This document shows positions 43,210 to 52,267 of a DNA stretch of 64,000 nt, piece by piece. How positions within the stretch are numbered: the stretch's first letter is position 1; every line of letters starts with the position of its first letter. The position numbers and the translations under genes are program-made. Source of the stretch: Pseudomonadota bacterium (GTDB taxonomy: Bacteria > Pseudomonadota > Alphaproteobacteria > Rhizobiales > Aestuariivirgaceae); the NCBI GenBank assembly GCA_963205315.1, contig CAUJIO010000069.1, forward strand, positions 62,001 to 126,000, written 5' to 3'. The notes beneath the pieces are model-generated. The model did no database searches and had not been told where the DNA came from. It worked only from the letters and a program-made list of their open reading frames with translations.

Positions 43210-44211
43210 ATGACGACCCAGCATCGCGATTTCAATGCCATTCCGATTCTCGATGTATCGAAGCTTCGTGACGGCAGCCTCGCGGGTGTAACCTCCGTTG
43301 CAGCAGAATTGCGCGACTATCTCGAGAATGTCGGCTTTCTTTATATCAAGGGCCATGACGTGCCGCGCCAGAGCGTCGAGGCCGTGCGTGAGGCGGGCAA
43401 GCGTTTCCACGCTTTGCCGCTTGAGGAAAAGCTCAAGATCAAGATGGACAAGAATTTCCGCGGTTACATTCCCATCAACACGTCCACCATCGTAACGTCC
43501 TCGGTGGCCAAAGTGACGAAGCCCAACCAGAGCGAGTCGCTGATGTTGATGCATGAAGTCGCCGCCGATGATCCGGCTGCTCTCGCGGAGAAGCCACTGC
43601 AGGGCCCGAACCAGTGGCCGGACGAAGCAGCGGTCCCGGGTTTCCGCGCGACCATCGAAACCTATGTGGCGCAGATGAACGCGCTCGGCCGCCAGATGCT
43701 GGACGCCATCACGCTGGCACTCGGCATGCCGCGCGGATCCATCGCACCGCACTTCGAAAAGCCGACGACATTTCTCCGTCTCCTGCACTATCCCACGCAA
43801 CGCGAGGAAGACGGCCTGTTCGGCTCGGCCCCGCACACCGACTACGGCTTCATCACGCTACTCGCCCAGGACGATGTTGGCGGTCTGGAAGTCAAGAACA
43901 AGGCCGGCGACTGGATCGCAGCACCACCCATCGCAGATACGTTTGTCATGAACGTCGGCGACATTCTCGCCCGCTGGTCGAATGACCGGTTTGTTTCGAC
44001 ACCGCATCGCGTCATCAACCGCTCGGGCCGCGAGCGCTATTCACAGCCTTTCTTCTTCGACCCGAACATGGAGACGAACATCGAGGTTTTGCCCTCCTGC
44101 ATCAGCCCTGGCGGGAAGGCAAAATACGAACCCGTCGTCTATGGCGACTATTTGATGGAGCGCATCGACAAGAACTATCAGGGCCGCAAAAAATCTGCGC
44201 CAGCCGCCTGA
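43210..44211 (+). CDS. 2OG-Fe(II) oxygenase, isopenicillin N synthase family
   Basis: This 333-residue dioxygenase has the non-haem N-terminal domain (AIPILDVSKL, VGFLYIKGHDVP) and the jelly-roll core with iron ligands H and D in SAPHTDYGFITLLAQDD and the distal H in VSTPHRVINRSG, plus RYSQPFFFDPN binding 2-oxoglutarate. ATG at 43210 starts at the family boundary; the frame opens 32 codons earlier. It precedes an amino-acid-type ABC importer. Divergence from a nucleoside hydrolase suggests a role in nucleoside or modified-base use, although this is only context. Confidence 0.87.
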   Translation: MTTQHRDFNAIPILDVSKLRDGSLAGVTSVAAELRDYLENVGFLYIKGHDVPRQSVEAVREAGKRFHALPLEEKLKIKMDKNFRGYIPINTSTIVTSSVAKVTKPNQSESLMLMHEVAADDPAALAEKPLQGPNQWPDEAAVPGFRATIETYVAQMNALGRQMLDAITLALGMPRGSIAPHFEKPTTFLRLLHYPTQREEDGLFGSAPHTDYGFITLLAQDDVGGLEVKNKAGDWIAAPPIADTFVMNVGDILARWSNDRFVSTPHRVINRSGRERYSQPFFFDPNMETNIEVLPSCISPGGKAKYEPVVYGDYLMERIDKNYQGRKKSAPAA

Positions 44212-44228
44212 CAAGGACGCCGGCAAGA

Positions 44229-44242
44229 TTGACATTCGTCAA
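44229..44242. promoter_or_regulatory. FNR/FixK-type box upstream of ABC importer
   Basis: TTGAC-ATTC-GTCAA is an exact match to the symmetric FNR/FixK/Anr core with a four-base spacer. It lies about 100 bp upstream of the binding-protein start and 18 bp after the oxygenase stop. The position suits activation of a promoter for the importer. Confidence 0.6.
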
Positions 44243-44340
44243 ATGGAAGAAATACAGTCCGCAGCGAATTGCGGCGCGTGACAGCGAAACGAGAACCCGG
44301 CGCACGGACGGCGGGCCATTTTCATAACAGGAGGACGCAC

Positions 44341-45192
44341 ATGAAACGATTTGGATTGACACTGGGGTCGGCGGCTGCCGCCGTTCTTGCCTTCGCAACG
44401 ATGGTATCCGCGGCCGAAGTGAAGAAGTCTCCCGAGGTTGCAGAGACGGGAAAGCTGACGATCGCCAACACGCTCGAATATGCCCCGTTCGAATTCACGT
44501 CCGAGGATGGCAAGGCTGTCGGCATCAACATCGAACTGGCAGAGGAAACTGCAAAACTCGTCGGTGCTGAACTCGATATTCTGCGCATTCCCTTTCCCTC
44601 GATGATACCCGGCCTTTCGGCGGGCAAGTTCAAGGTCGCGTGGGAGACGTTCTCCGCCACCGAAGATCGCTTGAAGTCGGTCGATTTCGTCATGTTCATC
44701 AAGTCCGGGATCGTGGCCTCCACGACACCCGACAAGGCGGCCAATTTCCAGTCTGAAAACAATCTCTGCGGCAAGCGTGTCGGTGTTATCGCAGGTGCGG
44801 TCTCGGAACAGATCGCTGACCGCCTGAACGAAGATTGCAAGACCAAATCCCTGCCCGAACTGACCAAGCAAATCTTCCCGGAAGGCAAGGACATCATCCA
44901 GGCCCTGCTGTCCGATCGTCTCGATGCAAAACTCGATGACGCAACGGCGTCTGGCTATTTCGAAGTGACGAGCGGCGGCAAGCTGGTTGTTGTACCCGGC
45001 CTCTATGACGTGGCACCGCTTGGTGTCGCCATCCCGAAGGGCGACGCGGCAACCGCCGAGATGTTGCGCGGTGCGCTTCAAACCCTGATCGAGAATGGCA
45101 CCTACAAGACCATCATGGCAAAGTACGGGATGACCAGCGCGATGATCGAAGAGGCCTATGTCGTCGACAGCATCGACAAGATCCGCAAGTAA
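44341..45192 (+). CDS. Polar amino-acid-type ABC substrate-binding protein
   Basis: This 283-residue periplasmic protein has a Sec signal (KRFGLTLGSAAAAVLAFATMV then SAA at about 22-25) and the SBP_bac_3 opening GKLTIANTLEYAPFEFTSED with VGINIELAEETAKLVG. ATG at 44341 has AGGAGG seven bases upstream. The ligand is probably an amino acid or related polar compound. A hairpin separates it from the permease and ATPase genes downstream. Confidence 0.88.
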   Translation: MKRFGLTLGSAAAAVLAFATMVSAAEVKKSPEVAETGKLTIANTLEYAPFEFTSEDGKAVGINIELAEETAKLVGAELDILRIPFPSMIPGLSAGKFKVAWETFSATEDRLKSVDFVMFIKSGIVASTTPDKAANFQSENNLCGKRVGVIAGAVSEQIADRLNEDCKTKSLPELTKQIFPEGKDIIQALLSDRLDAKLDDATASGYFEVTSGGKLVVVPGLYDVAPLGVAIPKGDAATAEMLRGALQTLIENGTYKTIMAKYGMTSAMIEEAYVVDSIDKIRK

Positions 45193-45207
45193 CCGCGCGT
45201 TGGTGCG

Positions 45208-45242
45208 GCGGGGCACGTGAAAGCCCCGCTGCCCTGCTTTTT
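45208..45242 (+). terminator. Hairpin after the amino-acid binding-protein gene
   Basis: GCGGGGC and GCCCCGC pair exactly over 7 bp around an eight-base loop, followed after nine bases by a T-run (CTTTTT). It may work as a partial terminator or mRNA-stabilising hairpin, raising binding protein relative to the membrane subunits. Confidence 0.55.
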
Positions 45243-45265
45243 CAACATTCATAACAGGGAGCGGC

Positions 45266-46186
45266 ATGAGCCTTCCGAATGCCAGAGTCCCGATTGAACG
45301 GCTTGTTGTCGTTCCACGGCGTCAATACGGGCTATGGATCGGGACCGCCCTCGCCCTTCTCGTCTTGTTCCTCGTGGTCAAGGCGTTGGCAACCAACCCC
45401 GCCTTCGGATGGTCGATTGCCGGGGGCTATCTGTTCCATCCATCCATTCTGCGAGGTCTCGGCCAGACGCTGATCCTGACCGTGACCATCATGATCGCGT
45501 CGATCGTCATCGGCGGCATCATTGCCATCATGCGGCTCTCGCCCAGCCGCATCCTCAATGCATTTGCCAGTGCCTATATCTGGTTCTTCCGCGGCGCTCC
45601 CGCTCTCATCCAGCTCATTTTCTGGTTCAATCTGTCGCTGGTGGTGCGCGAGATCTCAATCACCCTTCCGCTCCTCGGCACGATCTTCTCGGTCAAGACG
45701 AATGACTTCATGACGCCCTTTGTCTCGGCCGTGATCGCGCTCTCATTGCATGAAGCGGGCTATATGGCTGAAATCATCCGTGCCGGAATCAAATCCGTGC
45801 CGAGCGGACAGACAGAAGCCGCCGGCAGTCTGGGGATGAGCCACCGCACGATCCTGCGGCGCATCACCATGCCTCAGGCCATGCGCTTCATCGTGCCTCC
45901 CACCGGCAACGAAACCATCAACCTGCTGAAGATGACGTCACTGGTGACCTTCATCGCCGTCGATGATTTGCTCTACGCGGCACAAGCCATCTATGCCCGC
46001 ACCTTCGAAACCATTCCACTCCTGATCGTGGTGGCCTTCTGGTACCTGTCGGTGGTGACCGTGCTGTCGGTCGCCCAGCATTTCATTGAAAAATACTATG
46101 GCCGCAGCGACCTTCACCAGACGCAGGCGGAGAACGGCTTCTTCAGGCGCGCCTTCCTGTGGCGCCGCGAGGTGGCCGGCACGTGA
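45266..46186 (+). CDS. Polar amino-acid-type ABC permease
   Basis: This 306-residue protein has a hydrophobic first helix ([18 protein letters not shown]), HisM/GlnP-type core helices starting [20 protein letters not shown], and the coupling loop [20 protein letters not shown]. Only one permease gene is present, so it would act as a homodimer. The stop overlaps the ATPase GTG. Confidence 0.9.
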   Translation: MSLPNARVPIERLVVVPRRQYGLWIGTALALLVLFLVVKALATNPAFGWSIAGGYLFHPSILRGLGQTLILTVTIMIASIVIGGIIAIMRLSPSRILNAFASAYIWFFRGAPALIQLIFWFNLSLVVREISITLPLLGTIFSVKTNDFMTPFVSAVIALSLHEAGYMAEIIRAGIKSVPSGQTEAAGSLGMSHRTILRRITMPQAMRFIVPPTGNETINLLKMTSLVTFIAVDDLLYAAQAIYARTFETIPLLIVVAFWYLSVVTVLSVAQHFIEKYYGRSDLHQTQAENGFFRRAFLWRREVAGT

Positions 46187-46986
46187 CAACAAAATCCGAA
46201 AATCAAACGTTGTTTGGCGTTCCCGCGGACTCGATGGTCTTCGCCCGCCAGGTCCGGAAATCTTTCGGCTCGACGGAGGTTCTGAAGGGCATCGACCTGA
46301 ACGTTCCGACCGGTTCGGTCGCCTGCATCATTGGCCCATCGGGGTCCGGCAAGAGCACGTTCCTGCGCTGCATCAATCATCTCGAAGAGGTCAACGGCGG
46401 CGTTCTCCTCGTGGATGGCGAGTTCATCGGCTACGACTACCGGAACGGCAAACTCTACGCCGTGAAGGACAGCCTGCTCTGCAAGCGCCGCGCCGACATC
46501 GGCATGGTGTTCCAGTCCTTCAACCTGTTCTCCCACATGACCGCACTGGAGAACCTCATTGAGGCACCAATGGTGGTGAAGGGCGTATCCCGCAAGGAAG
46601 CGTGCGAAGCAGCACTTGCATTGCTCGAGCGCGTGGGGCTGGCCGAGAAGGCCAATGCCTATCCGCGCCAGCTCTCCGGCGGCCAGCAACAGCGCGTCGC
46701 CATTGCGCGCGCCCTGGCGATGAAGCCGAAGGTCCTGCTCTTCGACGAACCCACCTCGGCACTGGACCCGGAGTTGGTCGGCGAAGTGCTGGTGGTCATG
46801 CGCAACCTGGCGCAGAGCGGCATGACCATGGTCGTGGTCACCCATGAGATCGGTTTTGCGCGGGAAGTCGGCGACCAGCTGATTTTCATGGATCAGGGTG
46901 TCGTGGCCGAACAGGGCGACCCACGCGAAATGATTGCGAATCCCCAGTCGCCGCGCACCAGGGATTTCCTGTCACGCGTACTATAG
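46183..46986 (+). CDS. Polar amino-acid-type ABC ATPase
   Basis: This 267-residue ATPase has Walker [15 protein letters not shown], signature [15 protein letters not shown], Walker [15 protein letters not shown] and switch histidine VVVTHE, all in the order of the HisP/GlnQ group. GTG at 46183 overlaps the permease stop and is preferred to the upstream ATG at 46159 inside the permease gene. The insertion [18 protein letters not shown] after Walker A is somewhat longer than in GlnQ. Confidence 0.92.
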   Translation: MTTKSENQTLFGVPADSMVFARQVRKSFGSTEVLKGIDLNVPTGSVACIIGPSGSGKSTFLRCINHLEEVNGGVLLVDGEFIGYDYRNGKLYAVKDSLLCKRRADIGMVFQSFNLFSHMTALENLIEAPMVVKGVSRKEACEAALALLERVGLAEKANAYPRQLSGGQQQRVAIARALAMKPKVLLFDEPTSALDPELVGEVLVVMRNLAQSGMTMVVVTHEIGFAREVGDQLIFMDQGVVAEQGDPREMIANPQSPRTRDFLSRVL

Positions 46987-47014
46987 AAAGCCGAGTATTT
47001 CCGCAGAAGACCGA

Positions 47015-47091
47015 TGGTAGCGGGAGAGGGAGTTGAACCCCCGACCCCAGGATTATGATTCCCGTGCTCTAACCAACTGAGCTACCCCGCC
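47015..47091 (-). tRNA. tRNA-Met (CAU)
   Basis: Folds as a cloverleaf of 77 nt with encoded CCA: acceptor GGCGGGG pairs with TCCCGCT, D stem GCTC/GAGC, anticodon stem CGGGA/TCCTG with loop ATCATAA (anticodon CAU at 47055-47057), and a T stem of GGGGG/CCCTC around TTCAACT. The body fits elongator methionine tRNA; an Ile2 identity (lysidine-modified CAU) is the alternative and cannot be decided without modification determinants. Confidence 0.93.
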
Positions 47092-47129
47092 ATCGGTGCC
47101 GGGCTTATAATGAAAGCCGAAGCGGGAAG

Positions 47130-47936
47130 TCAAGCCGCCTGACCGGGCTCTTCGCCGCTTTCTCCATCCTTTTTGAGGAACGTGCGCCAGACCGAGATGA
47201 AGACGAAATACAGGCTGGCGGCCACCCACACCCAGAGCTGAATATCCTCCACCCGGCCCCAGTCGGTGCGATCCTTGGCCTGAATGATCAGGCTGAGCGA
47301 CAGGGCCGCCCACAGCACCGTCATGGGGATGGTGATTTCGCGCCAGTCCGTCACCCTCAAGGGGTGCACGAACTTGATTGGCACGAAGGTCAGAACGCAG
47401 AGAAACGCCACGGTGACGAAATTGGCGATGGGACCCGATTGCAGCACGAAGAAATACAGCACCACCACATTCCACAATGCCGGAAAACCGACGAAATAGT
47501 AATCGTCCGACTTCATGCCGACATTGGCGAATGTATAGCAGGAAACCGCCATGATCGCCGCTGCCGAGACCAGGCTCCAGGTTTGACCGGAGAAATAGAA
47601 ATCCACAGGCGTCATGTTGAACCAGTAGACCATCAGCGCCGGCACGGCCACATAGGTGAAGAAGTCGATGACGTTGTCGAGGGTGCGGCCGTCAACGTTG
47701 GGCGTGTATTCAAGCACCCTCGCCTTGCGCGCCAGCGTGCCATCGACACCGTCGACGAACAGGGCGAGCCCCAGCCACATGAAAGCCGCGACCGGGTCAT
47801 TCTTCAGCACGGCGACCAGTGCCAGAAAGCCCAGCACGATGCCGCAGGTGGTAAAGGCGTGGACGGCCCAGGCGACACCGCGTTTCACATCCCGGTCGAT
47901 ATTGGGATGAAGATTGATCTTGGCCACGATGCGCAT
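47130..47936 (-). CDS. pcs: Phosphatidylcholine synthase
   Basis: This 268-residue membrane protein has the CDP-alcohol phosphotransferase motif DG-x2-AR-x8-G-x3-D-x3-D: DGVDGTLARKAR, then DGRTLDNVIDFFTY. About eight helices follow. Pcs condenses CDP-diacylglycerol directly with choline, a pathway found in rhizobia and relatives. ATG at 47936 is preferred; the frame opens 16 codons earlier. Together with ceramide genes it points to an unusual membrane lipid mix. Confidence 0.92.
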   Translation of the reverse strand: MRIVAKINLHPNIDRDVKRGVAWAVHAFTTCGIVLGFLALVAVLKNDPVAAFMWLGLALFVDGVDGTLARKARVLEYTPNVDGRTLDNVIDFFTYVAVPALMVYWFNMTPVDFYFSGQTWSLVSAAAIMAVSCYTFANVGMKSDDYYFVGFPALWNVVVLYFFVLQSGPIANFVTVAFLCVLTFVPIKFVHPLRVTDWREITIPMTVLWAALSLSLIIQAKDRTDWGRVEDIQLWVWVAASLYFVFISVWRTFLKKDGESGEEPGQAA

Positions 47937-48031
47937 ACTCCCACTCTGTGCATCGACTATAGGAAAGCCCGGGGCCCGTGGCAAATGATGGAGATCAATC
48001 TCTCCACATGACGGGGCTGCCGTGCGGACCT

Positions 48032-49192
48032 TTAGTCCCGGGAGCGGGCAATCGTGCCGCCACCCAGCACCCGCGCGCCCACCCCATCGGAATCGTAGAG
48101 AACACAGGCCTGTCCGGGTGACACACCGAATTCCCCCGCCGCAATTCGCACCATTGGCCCCTGCTCATCCCTCCAGATTTCGCCGGGGACCGGTGGGCGG
48201 GCCGAGCGGATCTTGACAAAGACCGGTTGCGGCGTCCCGTCCACATCGGCGTCACCCAGCCAGTTGAGGCCGAAAACACGAATGTCGGTCTGCCTCTGGG
48301 CGTCGCGCGGGCCGACGATCACCCGCCGCGCCGGGGCGTCGATCTTCACCACATAAAGCGGTTCAGCCCCGGCAATGCCGAGGCCGCGGCGCTGGCCGAT
48401 GGTGAAATGCACGATACCGTCGTGCCGGCCCAGTTGGCGTCCATCCATGTGCACGATATCGCCCGGCTCCGCGGCATCGGGCCGGAGCTTGAGGATCAGG
48501 TCGGCATAGCGCCCATCGGGCACGAAGCAGATGTCCTGGCTGTCAGGCTTGTCGGCCACTGCCAGGTTGAGGCTGGCGGCGATCGCCCGCGTCTCGGGCT
48601 TGGTCAGCGTACCGAGCGGAAAGCGCAGATAGTCGAGTTGCGCCTGCGTCGTGCCGAACAGGAAATAGCTCTGGTCACGCGCCAGATCGGCAGGCGTGAA
48701 CATGTCGCGGCGATGTGGCTCGCCTGGCCTTGCACGGCTTTCGACATAGTGCCCTGTCGCCATGGCCGCGGCATCAAGCTCGCGCGAGCGCTGCAGCAGG
48801 TCGGCGAATTTCACCGTTCTGTTGCAGGTCACGCACGGGATCGGCGTTTCTCCCGCCAGATAGGACTTCACGAACTCGTCGATGACCGCTTCGCGGAACC
48901 GCGACTCGAAATCGAGCACATAGTGCGGCATTCCAATGGCCGCGGCAGCCCGCCTGGCGTCGTGAATATCCTGCCCGGCGCAACAGGCACCCTTGCGCCG
49001 CACGGCTTCGCCATGATCGTAAAGCTGCAGCGTGATGCCAACCGTATCGAAGCCGGCGGTCTTCAGCAGCGCCGCTGTCACCGTCGAGTCAACGCCGCCC
49101 GACATGGCGCAGACGACGCGGATTCCAGCGGGATCGCCCGTCAGTCCCACGGTCGCACGTACCTTGTCGATGAGGCCCTGCCCGATGTTCAT
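48032..49192 (-). CDS. mnmA: tRNA-specific 2-thiouridylase MnmA
   Basis: This 386-residue enzyme thiolates U34 of Lys, Glu and Gln tRNAs. It has the PP-loop [14 protein letters not shown], the catalytic cysteine region [24 protein letters not shown], a second cysteine in [11 protein letters not shown] and the C-terminal beta-barrel. ATG at 49192 is preferred over a TTG nine codons earlier. It lies close to pcs but 95 bp separate them, and it is divergent from sciP. Confidence 0.94.
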   Translation of the reverse strand: MNIGQGLIDKVRATVGLTGDPAGIRVVCAMSGGVDSTVTAALLKTAGFDTVGITLQLYDHGEAVRRKGACCAGQDIHDARRAAAAIGMPHYVLDFESRFREAVIDEFVKSYLAGETPIPCVTCNRTVKFADLLQRSRELDAAAMATGHYVESRARPGEPHRRDMFTPADLARDQSYFLFGTTQAQLDYLRFPLGTLTKPETRAIAASLNLAVADKPDSQDICFVPDGRYADLILKLRPDAAEPGDIVHMDGRQLGRHDGIVHFTIGQRRGLGIAGAEPLYVVKIDAPARRVIVGPRDAQRQTDIRVFGLNWLGDADVDGTPQPVFVKIRSARPPVPGEIWRDEQGPMVRIAAGEFGVSPGQACVLYDSDGVGARVLGGGTIARSRD

Positions 49193-49299
49193 TCGGCCTA
49201 GATGGGCGATCAGGGGCAAAAAGTAAACCGCTTCGGCAGCCCTTCTGTTCTGAAATGGACCACCGGAGCCAAGGCCATTTGGGAAATCTTCATCTGTAC

Positions 49300-49314
49300 T
49301 TAGGTGAATTTTAA
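49300..49314. promoter_or_regulatory. Near-consensus CtrA box upstream of sciP
   Basis: TTAG-GTGAATT-TTAA differs by one base from the CtrA site TTAA-N7-TTAA and lies about 60 bp before the sciP start. In Caulobacter sciP is a CtrA target, so this placement is sensible. A similar TTAG-rich element occurs at 49355-49367. Confidence 0.5.
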
Positions 49315-49373
49315 GGCCGCACCCGTAGTGTGAACCCCAGTGAGTACCTGCGTATTAGGTTGAGTTAGTATCA

Positions 49374-49649
49374 ATGAACGGTCAGTTGCGTCCACGCGTA
49401 AACTACGTCATCGGGCCCGATGGCAGTCCGCTGACGGTTGCCGATCTACCCCCGCCGGGCAACCAGCGCTGGGTTATTCGCCGCAAGGCGGAGGTCGTTG
49501 CAGCCGTTCGCGGTGGTTTGTTGAGTTTGGAAGAGGCCTGCGAACGCTATGTCCTCACGGTCGAGGAATATCTGAGCTGGCAGCGGTCGATAGACCGCCA
49601 CGGCCTGGCCGGATTGCGGACAACCCGCATCCAGGACTATCGCCAGTAA
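49374..49649 (+). CDS. sciP: DUF1153 protein, CtrA inhibitor SciP
   Basis: This 91-residue protein matches SciP/DUF1153: PRVNYVIGPDGSPLTVADLP, then a helix-turn-helix with RWVIRRKAEVVAAVRGG and LSLEEACERYVLTVEEYLSW, ending in a basic tail. In Caulobacter SciP binds CtrA on DNA and blocks activation of its targets, producing a wave of CtrA activity during the cell cycle. It is monocistronic, divergent from mnmA and about 8 kb from ctrA. Confidence 0.9.
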   Translation: MNGQLRPRVNYVIGPDGSPLTVADLPPPGNQRWVIRRKAEVVAAVRGGLLSLEEACERYVLTVEEYLSWQRSIDRHGLAGLRTTRIQDYRQ

Positions 49650-49769
49650 GCGGCATCTTCGAGTTTCTGCGTCATCCGGGGCTGGACCTGACAAGGGGCC
49701 GGCCCCATTCTTTTCCAGCCTCGTTGTGGGCCGTTGCTCTGCGCCGGAACTCTGGCACAATGGCGCCCC

Positions 49770-50372
49770 ATGAAGATCCTTATCCTCTTTGCCCATCCGC
49801 GGCTGAAGACCTCGGTCGTCCAAGCCGCAATGCTGAAAGCCATCGGCGGTATCGAGGGCGTCACCATTCGCGATCTCTATGCCCTCTATCCGGATTTCAA
49901 CATCGATATCGCGGTCGAGCAGCAGGCCCTCCTCGCCCACGACCTGATCATTTTGCAGCACCCGTTTTACTGGTATTCCGCGCCAGCCATCATCAAGGAA
50001 TGGCAGGATCTCGTGCTGGAGAATGGCTGGGCCTATGGTCCGGGCGGCAGCCGCCTTGCCGGACGCTTCTTGCTCTCGGCAATTTCCACGGGCGGTGCGG
50101 AGCAGGCCTACCATCCCCAGGGCCGCAACCGGTTTGAAGTCGAGGACCTGCTGGCCCCCTTCAACCAGACCACCCATCTGTGCAGCATGGCCTACCTTAC
50201 ACCCTTCGTCATCCATGCCGGACGGCGGGCATCACCGGAGGCCCTGAGCACATCCGTCGAGTCATACCGCGACCTCGTCATCGGCCTGCGTGATGGTTCG
50301 ATCGACCCTCTGGAGCGATTAGCCCACGGCTACGTCTTGCCGCCGGGTTTTGCGGCAAAGGCGGCCGCCTGA
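49770..50372 (+). CDS. kefF: KefF-like flavodoxin-fold NAD(P)H oxidoreductase
   Basis: This 200-residue flavodoxin-like quinone reductase has ILILFAHPRLKTSVV at the N terminus, LIILQHPFYWYSAPAIIKEW and FLLSAISTGGAEQAYHPQGRN, all typical of KefF/KefG and MdaB. These bind FMN and activate KefC/KefB potassium efflux. The stop overlaps the ATG of a KefC-type gene by one base, supporting this role. Confidence 0.87.
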   Translation: MKILILFAHPRLKTSVVQAAMLKAIGGIEGVTIRDLYALYPDFNIDIAVEQQALLAHDLIILQHPFYWYSAPAIIKEWQDLVLENGWAYGPGGSRLAGRFLLSAISTGGAEQAYHPQGRNRFEVEDLLAPFNQTTHLCSMAYLTPFVIHAGRRASPEALSTSVESYRDLVIGLRDGSIDPLERLAHGYVLPPGFAAKAAA

Positions 50373-52228
50373 TGCATCTCTCGGATTTTCTTCTCGGCGC
50401 ATTTGTCTATCTGACGGCCGCCGTCATTGCCGCCCCGCTGGCCACCCGCCTCGGTCTCGGATCCGTGCTGGGCTATCTCATCGCCGGCATCGTCATCGGC
50501 CCCGCGGTGCTGGGTCTCGTCGGCAGGGAGGGGGCCGACGTCATGCATTTCGCCGAGTTCGGCGTCATCGTCATGCTGTTCCTCGTCGGGCTCGAACTGC
50601 AGCCGTCCAAGCTCTGGGAATTGCGCAAGCCGATCCTTGGCCTGGGCGGCCTGCAAGTGACTCTCACGGCCGGTGTCATCGCATTGGCGTCCTGGTTGTT
50701 TGGCACAACCTGGCAACCGGCCATTGCCGTCGGCCTCGTCCTCGCCATGTCGTCCACAGCCATCGTGCTGCAAAGTCTCGGTGAGAGGGGACTTCTCAAG
50801 ACAGCCGCCGGTCAGTCGAGTTTCTCCGTGCTGTTGTTTCAGGACATCGCCGTCATCCCCATTCTCGCACTACTGCCGCTCATCGCGGTGGCGCACGGCG
50901 CGGAGGACCACAATTCCAGCCTGATCGCCGATCTGCCGGCCTGGGCCCAAGGCCTGTTGGTCCTGGCAGCCGTCGCCGTGATCATTCTCGCCGGCCGCTA
51001 TTTGATGCGGCCACTGTTTCGCCTGGTGGCGGGCTCCGGTATCCGTGAGATCTTCGTCGCCTTCGCTCTGCTGATTGTGGTCGGCATCACCCTGCTGATG
51101 CAGTTCGTTGGACTTTCCGCCGCCCTCGGCACCTTCCTCGCGGGTGTCGTGCTGGCCGAAAGCGAATACCGCCACGAACTCGAAATGGACCTCGATCCCT
51201 TCAAGGGCCTTCTGCTGGCCGTGTTCTTCATGGCAGTGGGCGCCGGAATTGATTTCTCGCTGCTGGCCAGCCAGCCTCTCACCATTGCCGGTCTGGTGCT
51301 CGGCTTTGTCGCCATCAAGCTGGCAGTGCTCTATGGGCTTGGCCGTGCCTTCCGGATGAGCCTGCCGGATGCGTCCCGGTTCTCGTTTTCGTTGGCACAG
51401 GGCGGCGAATTTGCCTTCGTCCTCATCTCCTTTGCCGCGGGCCTCGGGCTTCTGGCCGCCACGCAATCCGGAATGCTCGTTGCCGCCGTCGCCATTTCCA
51501 TGGCGCTCGCCCCCCTGCTGATGCTCCTTGACGAGAATGTCCTGCAGCCCCGCTTCGTCAAGAACGGGAACACGCGCGAGGCCGACATCATCGACGGCGG
51601 CGGAGCCAGGGTCATCATTGCCGGACACGGCCGCTATGGCATGACAGTCAACCGCCTGCTCGGCGCCTCGGGCATCTCGTCCGTCGTGCTCGATCATGAT
51701 GTCGAGCAGATCGATGCGCTGCGCAAGTTCGGCTACAAGGTCTATTATGGTGATGCTTCACGCCTCGACTTGCTGGAGGCCGCAGGTGCGAAGGACGCGC
51801 AGATCCTGGTGGTGGCGGTGGATGACCGCGCCAAGATCAACGAGATCGTCGAAATCGCCAAACAGCATTTTCCGCACCTCAAGCTCTTCGCGCGTGCCTG
51901 GGACCGGGTGCATGCCTATGAACTCATCAACCTGGGCGTCATGGGCGTGCATCGCGAGTTGTTCGCGTCGTCCGTCGAAATGGGCAAGGATGTCATGAGG
52001 GCATTGGGACAACACCCGTTCGAAGCACATCGTGCGTCACGCATTTTCATGGCGCATGACGAGCAGTTGATCCGCAAGGCCGCCCAACATGTCGATGACG
52101 AGGCAGCCCTCGTCGACATCGCCCGCAAGGGCCGGGCGGAAATCGAGAACGTGATCGGCGAGGACGTGCGGCAGAAGGAAGTGCCCCGCGACCACGGCTG
52201 GGAAGCGCCCGACAAAACGCGGGAATAG
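50372..52228 (+). CDS. kefC: KefB/KefC-type potassium-proton antiporter
   Basis: This 618-residue protein has about 12 helices of a CPA2 exchanger (RLGLGSVLGYLIAGIVIGP, FGVIVMLFLVGLELQPSKLW) followed by a TrkA-N/RCK NAD-binding domain starting RVIIAGHGRYGMTVNRLLGA near residue 410. The family expels K+ to acidify the cytoplasm when electrophiles react with glutathione, gated by the RCK domain and a KefF-type subunit. The upstream gene supplies that subunit. KefB and KefC cannot be told apart here. Confidence 0.88.
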   Translation: MHLSDFLLGAFVYLTAAVIAAPLATRLGLGSVLGYLIAGIVIGPAVLGLVGREGADVMHFAEFGVIVMLFLVGLELQPSKLWELRKPILGLGGLQVTLTAGVIALASWLFGTTWQPAIAVGLVLAMSSTAIVLQSLGERGLLKTAAGQSSFSVLLFQDIAVIPILALLPLIAVAHGAEDHNSSLIADLPAWAQGLLVLAAVAVIILAGRYLMRPLFRLVAGSGIREIFVAFALLIVVGITLLMQFVGLSAALGTFLAGVVLAESEYRHELEMDLDPFKGLLLAVFFMAVGAGIDFSLLASQPLTIAGLVLGFVAIKLAVLYGLGRAFRMSLPDASRFSFSLAQGGEFAFVLISFAAGLGLLAATQSGMLVAAVAISMALAPLLMLLDENVLQPRFVKNGNTREADIIDGGGARVIIAGHGRYGMTVNRLLGASGISSVVLDHDVEQIDALRKFGYKVYYGDASRLDLLEAAGAKDAQILVVAVDDRAKINEIVEIAKQHFPHLKLFARAWDRVHAYELINLGVMGVHRELFASSVEMGKDVMRALGQHPFEAHRASRIFMAHDEQLIRKAAQHVDDEAALVDIARKGRAEIENVIGEDVRQKEVPRDHGWEAPDKTRE

Positions 52229-52267
52229 GCCCCTTCAATTCACACGGCCACGAGGTTATACGGCGTC

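Noticed and set aside
43054-43836. N-terminal extension of the nucleoside hydrolase frame
   Set aside because: It is antisense to the oxygenase gene and lacks domain features.
46987-47130. Integration site at tRNA-Met
   Set aside because: No integrase, duplicated tRNA 3' end or island boundary is visible on either side.
49701-49720. GGGGCCGGCCCC palindrome followed by a T-rich stretch after sciP, considered as a terminator
   Set aside because: The palindrome has no loop unless several pairs are sacrificed, and the T-run is interrupted; support is too weak.
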